Shown here: positions 33,201 through 43,699 of the stretch, in pieces | Layout of the letters: every line of letters starts with the position of its first letter | Position numbering within the stretch: position 1 is the stretch's first letter | Assembly (NCBI GenBank): GCA_030770425.1 | Contig: JASJFT010000013.1 | Coordinates: 248,001 to 312,000 of the forward strand | Source of the DNA: Darksidea phi | Taxonomy: Eukaryota > Ascomycota > Dothideomycetes > Pleosporales > Lentitheciaceae | Direction of reading: 5' to 3' | DNA length: 64,000 nucleotides | Translations under genes and position numbers: made by a program | Notes under the pieces: model-generated | Database searches by the model: none | Seen by the model: the letters and a program-made list of their open reading frames with translations, nothing else | What the model was told of the DNA's origin: nothing

Positions 33201-36200
33201 AAGATAAAATAAGAATACTAGTAATATATAATTAATAGTATTATAAATAACTAGAATCTTTATAAAGTTATAGACTAGTACTAACTTAAGCTAATATACT
33301 TAAATAAACTATTAATTATAGATAATAAAACTATCTATAATAAAAAGGAGAAAGTAAAAATTCTTTATAAGGCTATACTATACTAATTTAATATAGACGA
33401 TAATCTTAATATCCTCCTACTATTATAAGAGAACTCTATACTTTTATAAAATAATAGTCTCTTAATAGAGGAAATAGAGAGAAATACTATAGATATTATA
33501 AGTACCTTACTAGAATTAAATAGAGTTATAGTTTAACTCCTTAAGATATACTAGTATATTATTTATAACCTTATCTATAATATTTATTATAGATATCTAT
33601 AGCTTAGCTACTTCCTATAAGTATAGAAACTAGTAAAAGTAATTATAATACCTAAGATAGATAAGAAGAATAGAAGCTCTCTAAGAGCCTATTAATCTAT
33701 AGTACTACTATTCTACTTTAATAAAGGGCTAGAAAGGATTATTATAAGAAGACTAGTTTAAATAATAATAATAAAGGGGGTTCTTAGTTTATAGTATATA
33801 AAAGCTCTATTTAAAAGATTAACTATAGATTTAATTACTACCTTTATATATAACGTAGAGAGAGTCTTTATAAGAGATAAATATATAATAATAATTACTA
33901 TAGATATCTAAGACGCGTTTAATATTCTATTAATTAATAGACTTCTATATTATATAAAGATCTAAGACTAGACTATTAGAGTAATATAACTAATATATAG
34001 CTTTCTTATAAACTAAAGAGTATAAGTAAAACTAAATAAATTAATTACCCTAAACTATTTAGTATAATATAGTATCTTATAGAGATCGTTACTATTACTA
34101 ATTTTATATACTTTATATCTAGCTAAACTAATTAAGATTAAAGATAAGTAGTATTTTAGATATATAGATAATATCTACCTCTATAAGGTCGCTAATATAC
34201 TAGAGAAAAGTAATAGCTTTATTATAAATAATATTAGAAACGTTATTTAGTAGAGAATAAATAATTAAATTATATTTATATTAGAAAAGTTTAAAATAAT
34301 TTATCTTATATAATAATAAGAATCTATAGTACCTTCTTATATAGTAAATAATACTTTAATAATTTATTTAACTATATAGGAATAAGACTTACTAAAGTAA
34401 CTAGCTCTTTAGTAGTTTAGGGTCTAGTTTAACTATAAGCTTATCTTTAAATACTATATAATAGAATACGTAGTAAAGACCTATAAGATAGCCCTCTATA
34501 TATAGGACTTAGTAAGAACTACCTATAATCCCCCTATAGTTATACTATAAAAAGTAGTTATTATTTATATTATCCTATAATTATTATATAGGGTAGAAGT
34601 ATAGTATAAAAATTATATAAAGGTCCTCTTTATTAAATACTAAGTCTAAGTCCTAGAAGTTAATACTAGACTTAATAAGTACGTAACTACTATATATAAA
34701 ATACTCGTCCTAGTAGTAAGAGGTATTCTACCTATATATAGGATTATACCTATAGCTATATTATTTTAGAATATAGATTTATTTTTAGATTATATTATTC
34801 TTAAAGAGGTAAAGATTAAATTTATTATATATTTATAAATTACGGATATAAGCTACCTATTTATAAAGAGAATCTAACTATTATAAATCTAATAGAATAA
34901 AAGAATAGAGACCTCGTAGTATTCTAGAACTATTATTAAATAGATAGATATATTACTAGATCTAGTTCTAAGATCTATTCTTATAAAGTTATACTTCTCT
35001 TCTAACTACTAAATAAACCCGATCGAGGGGATAAAGAAGAGGATAGTAGTAAAGGCTTTTAAGAAATAATAGGAATACCTCTTATATAAGAATATTACTA
35101 TTTTCTTAAATAACTTAGAATAATAGCTTAAAGGGAGTAAGTATATTATCTATAACTTTATAATATATTAAGAAAATAAAGAGATTAAATATAATAGAGG
35201 CTTTCTAAATATATATTTATATATATTTAATATAGAGGCTATAGGAATATAGAGGGGACTAAAATATATTATATATAATCTAGCTCTCTATATAAAATAA
35301 ATATAGATATATATAGATAGTATATTAATTATATAGTATTTATAAGAAAATATACTATTCTCCTCGTAATAGGTCTTTCTTTACTACTAGTAGACTATAG
35401 AGATAGTAGATATCTAGGTATACTAGACTCTAGAATATATAAGTATATAAGAGAATAAGAGAGTAGACTAACTAGTAAACTTAAAAATATATAACTTCTA
35501 CCTACTAATATAGCTCGTAGCTAAACTAATAATTACTAAACTAAGATCTAATACCTAAACTAGACTCTATCTTATAAAGATAGAATAGTAGAAATAAAAT
35601 AAGACTTAGTTCTTTATATAGTATAATTAGTAGGACCTATTATATATAAGTACTACTATACTAGTAAAGCTTAGCCTTAGTTATTAAAATCTTACTAAAC
35701 TACTATTAACTAGAACTATATATAGTAACTATATCTAGTACTATAAGAAATTTAAATATAAAAATATAAACCTTAACTATATATATAGTAAAGAGAAAAT
35801 CTTTAATTATATAATCTACTACTTAAGGACCTATAAATAGTTTACTAGCTAGTCTTATAAATTAGACTAGTTTCTAATTAATATCTATAAGGAGCTATAA
35901 TATCTTAAAGAGCTTCTTAATAATTTAAAAGACTTTATTACCTTTATAGAGTTAGTAGACCTTAAGGGGGCTAGTCTATAAAGATTATTAAGAAGAATTA
36001 CTATATCTAACTAGTCTAAACTATAGACTTTCTAATTCGTTCTTATAGGGGTTACTTTATAATAAAAAGACTAGATAGTTATTACTTTATAGCTATATAT
36101 TAAGAACCTCTACTATATATTACTCTTTTATTACGATTATATAATATAAATATAAAAGAATAGATATTATATTATATTATATACTATATTATATATTATA

Positions 36201-36740
36201 TTATACGGCGCCTATTTAGTATATAACTATAGAATAAAAGTATTTATTTATACTACTATTTAGAACCCCCCTTTACTACTACTATTTTTACCTCTCTCTT
36301 ATAATCGCTTATATACTACCTAACTATATATTAAATAATTATAAAAGAAACTAAATAAAAGAAATAAAAGAAATAAAAAAAATAAAACGAAATAAAAGAA
36401 ATAAAATAAGAGGAATAATATCTATAAGATACTATAATCCTATCCTCCTAGGGTTAAATAGAAATTATAAAGGCTAATAAGGTTAGTATCTAATACTATA
36501 CCTACTACTAGGTATAGATCTAGCGCCTACTAGTACTAGATAGTACGGAATCTTTCTTACTTTACTCGTATAGAGGAGTCTAGGAGAGTTAAGATACTTA
36601 AATAGAAGTAGCGTACGTACGAAACGTCTCCCCCTTATAGAGAGAGGCGCGTCCCTTATACCCTATAGGAGGTTTTTATAGATTAAGGTACCGGCCAATT
36701 CTATAGGACGTAAATCAATACAACAACAACAACAACAATA
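30282..36740 (+). mobile_element. LINE copy B, 6.46 kb, RIP-inactivated, with target-site duplication
   Basis: The element is bounded by identical 13-bp duplications and ends in a CAA-type tail at 36718-36740. From 30727 it matches copy A throughout. The endonuclease S.DH remnant lies near 32815-32855, the RT YIDD remnant (YIDN) near 34155-34178 and the RNase H box near 35305-35325. Many CpA/TpG sites have become TpA. The first roughly 130 bp (30282-30410) are of normal composition and not RIP-like. They are probably 5' UTR absent from other, 5'-truncated copies, or transduced flank. There is no coding capacity. The order APE endonuclease, RT, RNase H and the 3' simple-repeat tail fit the Tad1-type LINEs of filamentous fungi. 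Confidence 0.88.
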
Positions 36741-36753
36741 ATAGTTCCTAACA
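36741..36753. repeat. Right target-site duplication of LINE copy B (13 bp)
   Basis: ATAGTTCCTAACA, identical to 30269-30281. It contains the stop codon (TAG on the minus strand at 36748-36750) of the zinc-finger-like gene. Confidence 0.9.
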
Positions 36754-37341
36754 GTCTGCGTCTTCAATGAGTAATCGTGCATCTGCTGCGCTGAAATCGC
36801 CTACCTCTTCACACCTCTCACAAGTTGTGGGAAGCGGATTGAGTCCTATAGCACGGCATAAAGAATGCCACGCCTCCAGGTCGTCTTCTGAGCCGTACCA
36901 GAGTTCAAACTCTTTTCGCAGAGCATTCTGATATCTCACCCAGCTCTCCATGCTTTCTATGCTGTTACGACGCCATTTATGGTGCTTTTGTAGACGCTCG
37001 TAAGATGCGGATGGTGTTATGGAAGGATCGTAGTCGAAAGTGGGGAAGGATGCAAAGAACTCGTTGATTGGGCTACGGTTGAGGCCAGGTATAGGATCAT
37101 CCACCGATGGAGGAATAACTTTCTTCTTTTGATATTGTGCACGATTCTGTTTTACCCTTTCAAATGATGTTGGATGCAAAGCATTGCCGCAAGATAAAGC
37201 TGCTGTAGTACCGGAAATATGAGCGATGAGGCGTTCGACATGGTTGTCGTCGATCAAGTGGTATGGGCCGTCAGAGACTGGCATGGCCACCTGACAGATA
37301 TTACAGGTCCATAGTTCGGACAGTGGCGTAGAGATATTCAT
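36748..37341 (-). CDS. Zinc-finger-like hypothetical protein
   Basis: 197 aa from the ATG at 37341. The open frame extends to a TTG at 37350, but ATG is the better start. Residues 10-35 (LWTCNICQVAMP...HLIDDNHVERLI) fit a C2H2-like finger of the matrin/U1 type (CxxC, then H...H). The C-terminal tail has a second CxxC (TTCERCEE) near residue 175. The middle is Trp/Arg-rich and helical. No orthologue is recognised, and a nucleic-acid-binding role is only a guess. The last codons and the stop lie in or next to the LINE target-site duplication. Because the duplication recreates the stop codon, the encoded protein is unchanged, but its native 3' UTR has been replaced by LINE tail. Confidence 0.6.
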   Translation of the reverse strand: MNISTPLSELWTCNICQVAMPVSDGPYHLIDDNHVERLIAHISGTTAALSCGNALHPTSFERVKQNRAQYQKKKVIPPSVDDPIPGLNRSPINEFFASFPTFDYDPSITPSASYERLQKHHKWRRNSIESMESWVRYQNALRKEFELWYGSEDDLEAWHSLCRAIGLNPLPTTCERCEEVGDFSAADARLLIEDADC

Positions 37342-38326
37342 TGGTACCAACAGAGGCCGAATGTGTGCAATGATTCTAAGCCTTTAATGAAAGATGCGGA
37401 GCCTAGTGCATGCCCTAGGAGCGCAGCAAGGGCATACCTTGGGTGTGTCACATGTGACAGGATTGGTGGAGAAACAATAACGAAACCCAAAGGTTTACTG
37501 ACCAGCTTGATCATATCAGCTGATAATTTTTCTTCGGGCCGTTAGTCGTGACTTCTTTTCCCTCCTTCGTCAAACAGGAAATGAAACTACGTCCATCTTC
37601 AACCAAGCGGAGACACGCTTCATGCATACAGAAAGAAGCTTTTGTTGAACTGTTGATGGGTCGTACCAATGATATCATAGTCATCGTGAACTAGATGCGG
37701 GACCAATTAGATCCAAGCGGATCTCCAAGGATTGGTTATGAACTGCTGCAACTATCTTACGTCACTCTGCATGGTCATGATTTCATGTGCGTTAATCTCT
37801 AATCACGACAGATTGAACTGGCTCCAGATCGTCGTGCCACGTATTAGGTGTTTCTTTTAGGTACAATAGATAAAGAACGATAATCGAATCGTCTAGATGC
37901 GTCTGGAGTTAAAACGCATAACTTTTCATCCAGGAATATTCATACTGTATCATTAGTTCTCAGTACATACAGAGTGTATTCAGATTCGCCAATAGGACTC
38001 GCTGCAAGCACGCAATCATGTTTTTAGATTTGCTTTACGTTTGATTCGGATAGCGTTGGGTGTGCGCCCCTGCAGCTTCCGCTCGTACCAGTCAGTTCAC
38101 AAGGACCTCACTCCTGTTCATTGAATGTAACATGTGAACCAAAAACTAATCTATTGACCTGCAAACAAGGTTCTACGACTTTCGCCTAATGATGCCCTTA
38201 GCCTATAGGCTAGACCATCGAGTTCTTGAGCGCTCGTCAACACCATCGCATCATGACATCACCCCTCTTGCAAGATACTCCTACCATACGACTTCTGCAA
38301 TTTTTTATCGGCCATTTTGTTTAGAT
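37342..38326. other. Intergenic region between divergent genes
   Basis: It contains the promoters of the zinc-finger-like gene (minus) and the BTB gene (plus). Only short unsupported frames occur (37363-37545, 38189-38398). Confidence 0.4.
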
Positions 38327-39520
38327 ATGGATAAAGTAGGCCTCTCTAACGTAATAGAAAATCTTCATAATGAATCTCCTGACTGTAACAGGATTTAACG
38401 GAAGTGGAGGGTCCCACACGTGATACCAACAACATTTTGAGACTCGATCTAGATGGAGACGTGGTTCTTAAATGTCGGGATCAAAAAAGCCATACCACTA
38501 CAGCATTCCGAGTTTCAAGCAAAGTCCTTCGACTTGCATCCCCGGTCTTTTCTAACATGTTTGGACCTCGTTTTAGAGAAGGCCATCAGCTTCTAGAAGA
38601 GCAAAACCCGGTATTTGAGCTTGAAGATGACGCGTCGCTTATGAATATCGTTCTCCGCGTTCTTCATTTCCGAACCAGCGACGAAAACGATGTCATCGAT
38701 GCTGAGAAGTTGGCACGCCTTGCGATCCATTGCGACAAGTATGATCTTACAAATGCCTTGGGCCCATGGATATCATTTTGGTTTGATAAGGTCGGAATAC
38801 CGAGTGAGATGTCTGGAGAGTTGAGTTTAATCCTCCTGGCTGCATATCTGGTGAACGACTCTGCCAAATTTCGAGAAATATCAGGAACTGCTTTGAAAAA
38901 AGCCCCTCCTGGATTTTTGAAGGAGTGGGATGAACAAGAGCTGCTGACATTACTACCAATCACTGTATCGGGTGAGTGAAACTAGATTACTACTTCATTG
39001 TGAGGTAACTAATGCTCCTCTAGACGCGATGATTGTACACATCAAGAGGACGCTAGACAAGCTCGAAACAGAACTCCAGGGCGTCGAGCCGTCACTACGC
39101 CTGTCCACACCTTGTCATGAAACAATGCACCGCATGTGCACACAATGCGGCAGAACGCTCCCTGAGATAGCAAGGAAATGCCACCCGTGCCATAATTCTG
39201 ATCTCTCTGCCAAATTCTGCACTAGCGAAACCAGAATTGCTGATTATTTTGCGGTTTTACAAAAAGTAGGGCTGTGGCCAACTGTGCAGCCATTTGGGAG
39301 ATTTTCGGTTTCCAATATCGTATTTCGGCTTGGTTGTGCTAAATCGAATCTCAAGCATGATTGCACGGCTGGAACTTCCTGTCCGCTGTGGGTGCATCTT
39401 AGCGATCTTGTAGAGCGTGCGAGACAGACAGAAAAGAGTATCAGCGGTCTTTGCCTGCACTGCGTTAGGGACAGCGATGAATGGGACGAAAGTAAGAGGT
39501 GTACTCATGAAGACGAGTAG
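38327..39520 (+). CDS. BTB/POZ domain protein with C-terminal Cys-rich region
   Basis: Proposed exons are 38327-38335 (9 nt: Met-Asp-Lys), 38392-38971 and 39024-39520, totalling 1086 nt (361 aa). The main frame has no upstream ATG: an in-frame TAA is at 38386. The first exon is therefore inferred from the donor GTAGGC at 38336 and the acceptor ACAG at 38388-38391, which is preceded by a CTGAC branch. A BTB fold spans about residues 18-115 (DGDVVLKCRD...FRVSSKVLRLASPVFSNMF). Helices follow, and then a zinc-ribbon-like CTQCGR...CHPC near residues 245-265 and further Cys/His pairs (CLHC, RCTHE) at the end. Fungal BTB proteins of this type are of unknown role; BTB domains mediate dimerisation or Cullin-3 binding. 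The 5' end is the least certain part. Confidence 0.7.
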
Positions 39521-40274
39521 GGGGTCCTGGGGTATGTTGTGGTTGAAGTGGCTTTTAGCGATGACTTTCGCAGGAAACAGGTCACTCCAGGGAGACCAAT
39601 GATTTTCATAGTCTACACATAAACTACATAACGTTAGTATAAAAAATTCGAGTCCGCTGACAATGGGTATGAGTTCGTGAACTCTACTTCATCTTGCTGC
39701 CTAGCGCAAGCTTGCCTCCTGATACTGATTTCTCCTAGGTTTGCTTCCGGCTTAAACATCGTTGAGGAGTGTAAAGTCGCCACGGTCTTGCACCGGAGAC
39801 TTCTCGTCAGTCGAGAGGCGTTGCAAAGAATGCTCGTGGTTTAGATGCGGAGTGCATCGTCTGATTGAGCTACGTGACTACTACGATGCTACATCCGTAA
39901 GAAACTATCTAGTGGAAGGCTCACTCCAAGCTGAATTCACCCCATGGTGCCTATTTCTATCCCCAGCTGTGGAATCCTGTAGACCGGTCATACTTGGGGA
40001 CTATTTTCGGGAGCTCGACACACCATCCCATCACATCTGCAACTGATATAGTCACTCCTCTTTGGGGCCTTTTGCTAAGGGCAAAGAAGACTTTGAGGAT
40101 ACACTTTTCCGGATAGACTGTTTCGGCCACTGCCTTTGTATGTCTAGATTATTCTCACTTAGGTCTCTCTATTCGACTTCGTTGCCTAAACCTGCTAGCT
40201 GTAGAAGATCGGTGAAAGTGCAGCAGTTCGCTTACACACCATGGTGAGATGCAGCCTATGTGAGATGGTACTTT

Positions 40275-40420
40275 GTGTTGCCACCACCGCAGGGAGGATG
40301 GCTGACCCGCTCCTGCCACACCCTTGCGCTGGAGGCGGTCAGCTTTGGTACTGGCAAAGAGTAAGTACCAAATGAGCCCCTCCTTAGCATGTAGTGTCCG
40401 AGTGCTCGTGATGTGGAGGT
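40275..40420. repeat. Diverged dispersed repeat, member 2
   Basis: GCAGGGAGGATGGC, CCTTGCGCTGGAGGCGG and GCATGTAGTGTCCGAG line up in order with 27640-27790. Similarity is patchy, with transitions dominating. Confidence 0.4.
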
Positions 40421-40908
40421 ATTACTAATTCGGCATGGTGGTTCGGCCTTCCCTAAACCTTAGTAGACTGGCCTTGTCATAGGTTATGCAAATAGTCTTT
40501 ATAGAATTAATTGGACTATTAGACCCTTTTCGTATATAATATCTGCGTGCGAATTAGCGCGATGGCTATCCCTTATTATATTAACTAAGCACACACCAGT
40601 GAGATTTCGAAGAAACAGCAGGAAAATGTCTTCAGATATAGTTGTAGATTGCAAGGGTGAGGTAGTGTCGGGGAGCAGAGGTCCCATCCCATTCTCACAA
40701 AACATTCCTCCCCCCAGCCGCCCCACCCCTCCAACCCATTAAACCCATCGAAACAACCCCCTTTCTCCAACATCCTCGCCAATCGCCCCGAAAACCTACA
40801 CCGAAAGCAGATTCTAAAAGCTATATAGACTAGTGGATCCCGGGAATTTCTTCGAATGACGGTATATCGATAGAGCGTTTTCGGAGGGCGGCGAGAAGAA
40901 GACGAGGA

Positions 40909-40933
40909 GGGGAGGGGAAGGGGTGGGGATGGG
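40909..40933 (+). other. G-quadruplex-forming motif
   Basis: Five runs of three to four G (40909-40912, 40914-40917, 40920-40923, 40925-40928, 40931-40933) are separated by loops of only one or two bases. This fits an intramolecular quadruplex well. Confidence 0.6.
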
Positions 40934-41558
40934 AGGAAATGGGGAAATCGGATATTTGCTTGAAATCGAAAACCTCCTAAAAAAGTTACAATATGTACAT
41001 ACCACCACTCAGCAACCCAACCTCCCAACCATGCCCACACGTGCGACCGAACTCCCAGATTTTCTTACATACATTTTCTTTCTAGCAACTCTCCTCGTCG
41101 GCATTAGGTCTGCTAGCGCGATTGAATAAAATGAGAGCGAAGGAGGCAGGAAGGGTGTCTGATTTGTACACGGGAAAGGAGTGTTAGGTTGGATGGATAT
41201 GGTTGGATGGCGTGGCGAATGGCGTGGCATGAATGTAGGGTATGGAGTCAGTTCTTGTGTATCGCTGACACATACTCCTACCACACAAATCTTTCTCACG
41301 CTTAGAGCATTTATAACTCCCTCAAAGTGACTAGACCAACAGTCATCGCCGATTCAAAAAAGTTATCCTCGGCACAGAGGGCGGAGAGATGGACGGAGTA
41401 CACTGGCAGTATAGAGAAATTTGTTAGAAGGGGGGTGGAACAAAGATATAAATCAGCTATATCTGGTATGTTGTACCAACAATATGTGAGAGACTCGTTT
41501 ACAATCACACAGTATCTTACAATGTTAGAAATCCCCCAAACCCTTCCCCTCTATCCTT

Positions 41559-43450
41559 CTAATGCACCTCATCAACGTAACCCAAAGCCTCCCCAACCTT
41601 AACCTTCTTCCCCTGCTCCAGATTCCAATGAAAGCCCCCCTTCCTCGCACCCTGATATCCCTCATCCAAGCTCGGCCTCAAGCCCTTCGGCGCCTCAAAA
41701 ACCAAAACGATAGTGCTACCAAGCTGGAAGCCGCCCATTTCCTCGCCTCTCTTGAGCGCGTGACCGCCGAGCACTCTGCTCGCGCTCTCATACGTAGCTT
41801 CGGCGAAGCCAGAGTAAGGTTCGCCTCGTGCGGCCGCTTCCTCGGCTGCGCGGTCGGCCGCCGTGTCCGTGGTTAGCGAGTTGGTGCGGAGCTCGCGGTC
41901 GAAGTTTATTTTGATGGAACCGACATTTGTGGCGCCTACGGGCGTGTAGGAGAAGAAGCCCCAGCGCCATCGGCCGAGGAGGACGACACGTTCGTTTAGA
42001 GTGAAAAGCCCGGGTAGGGTTCGCTGTAGGTATGGTGATACGCTGTACAACTCTCCGGCAAAGTGTCGCCGGCTCTCCACAACCCAAGATACTGGAGAAT
42101 GGAAGCGGTGGTAATCGCCGGGCGCAAGGTAGATGACGCAGTAGTACAACGCAGTGGGCGTCTTGGCGGATGCGGGTGCCCACCATGGACGCTGGGCTTC
42201 GCTCAGGGCGAGATCTGCACGCACTTCTGCTTCGGAGGAGGGCTGCGACCCAGTAGCCTGGTCTACTGGCATCTCCGCTGGCTTTCCATCCTTCGGCCAC
42301 GGTCCCGAGAAGAGGTTCGGGAGGGTGTACGATATGCCGTTTACGTTGGCGAACTCCTCGTCCGCACGCATGACGTCTTCGCCTCCGACTTTGGTGTGCT
42401 TGTCCCTCGCTTGTTCCCTGGTGTCGGACCCTTCCATGACCTGCGTAGGCTTGGACGGGCGATTGGAACCTAGCAGTGCATCGAGACTGTATGTCACGCC
42501 CTTGACCTGCTCAACCTCTCCATGCTCGATAGTGCCGTATTGGATGACCCTGCCGTCGGCGGGGGAGAGGACGGCGTTCGGGTTGGGGTCGAGAGGGCGC
42601 ACGCCGGGCTTGAGGGTACGGTAGAAGAAGGAAGCAAGATTGGGGTAGGTGTGGAGGTCGGGTTCTGACACTTCAGAAAGGCTGCCATGGTTAGCATGTT
42701 ACAGCGTGAGGTGACTCGGGAACTCACTTGACTCCAAATATGAACGAGTATAGCTTGAAGCCGGGAACACGGAGATAGTATGGAATGGTGAGTTCATTGA
42801 AGCGACCCCAGACTCGCGATAGGGCTTTTAGTGGCAGGGTGGACATGATCTGGACGGTCCTGATGCGTGTGAGCCGAGGTCGCAGTAAAGAGAGTACTGG
42901 CTGCTGACCATGGACCACTTGGGCGTATCCTCTCGCGCTTCTTAGGGCGACCCTGATGGTCCAGCGCTTGCTCGCCATTGTCTGCCTCGCTCTGTATATG
43001 CTTCTCCCTCCGCTGGATTCGGTAGAACTGGAAAGCACCGAGAAAGCCGACACCAAGGGCAATGGGTATAGGCTCCCATTTTACTTTGGTGTTCTTAAGT
43101 GCCGAATTCAGCCGTGACCTGAACGACTCTTTCCTGTGGAATCGCTCAAAGGTTGGTCGAGTGGAGGAAAAATTACGCGAGAGCGACGATAGGTGCGTAT
43201 GTGCAGATGGGGAAGCGTGAGGACATCGCGTGCGAATGGCGGCGTGAGGGAGTCGGGCGCATATGGATGGCATAACTACCCCATAAGATGAAGCTAGGGG
43301 TATAGTGCGATGTAGATTGCGATACGTGGGGAGCATATGTAGGAGAGTGGGTCGAAAGAAGACCGAGGGGTGCAGGGGAAAAGCAACTGCACTTTTCGCG
43401 GCAAGTGACGTACCTCCGAGGCGCTTGGCGTGGAGCACAGGGCTGACCAT
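41559..43450 (-). CDS. psd1: Mitochondrial phosphatidylserine decarboxylase (PSD1 type)
   Basis: Exons 43450-42909, 42859-42728 and 42681-41559 total 1797 nt (598 aa), with introns of 49 and 46 bp. The N-terminus is Arg/Ser-rich with no acids, as in a mitochondrial presequence. A hydrophobic segment near residues 128-147 (IPIALGVGFLGAFQFY) is the inner-membrane anchor. The decarboxylase domain carries the catalytic-triad Asp in LSPADG (D267), His in DYHRFHSP (H416/H419) and Ser in the LGST self-cleavage motif (about 545-548), where Ser becomes the pyruvoyl group. Reaction: phosphatidylserine to phosphatidylethanolamine plus CO2. A roughly 90-residue low-conservation insert (about 295-390) lies between the Asp and His motifs. 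It is divergent from the UBL gene across 249 bp. A second Met at residue 39 is a possible alternative start. Confidence 0.92.
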
Positions 43451-43699
43451 CGTTTTCTGACTACCTCTCGATACGGCCAGATTTCACCATTGGCATTGTC
43501 GGACCAGACTCACTCCCCGAGCAGGAGAGCGATCCCGCCGTAGTCACTCACTGTGCCGCTGCGAGAGCACGCGGCGGGCGTTCGGTAGCTGACTACTATC
43601 CCGAGCTCAAAGCGCAACGTATACAGATACAACCTCGACCACGCACCCGCGCTCCCTCCATCGCTATCGCTTTACGGACAGTGGGTCACTACGCACAAC
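43451..43699. promoter_or_regulatory. Shared divergent promoter, PSD1 / UBL-HERP gene
   Basis: Only 249 bp separate the ATGs. A CCAAT box in reverse orientation (ATTGG) lies near 43488. No TATA box was seen. Confidence 0.5.

Larger units (their letters stand above)
39521..41558. other. Intergenic region with a dispersed repeat and a G-rich tract
   Basis: Short frames (39762-40046, 40585-41040, 41009-41299, 41327-41602) show no domain. A diverged dispersed repeat lies at about 40275-40420 and a quadruplex-like G tract at 40909-40933. The 3' UTRs of the BTB gene and of PSD1 (minus strand) fall at the two ends. Confidence 0.4.
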
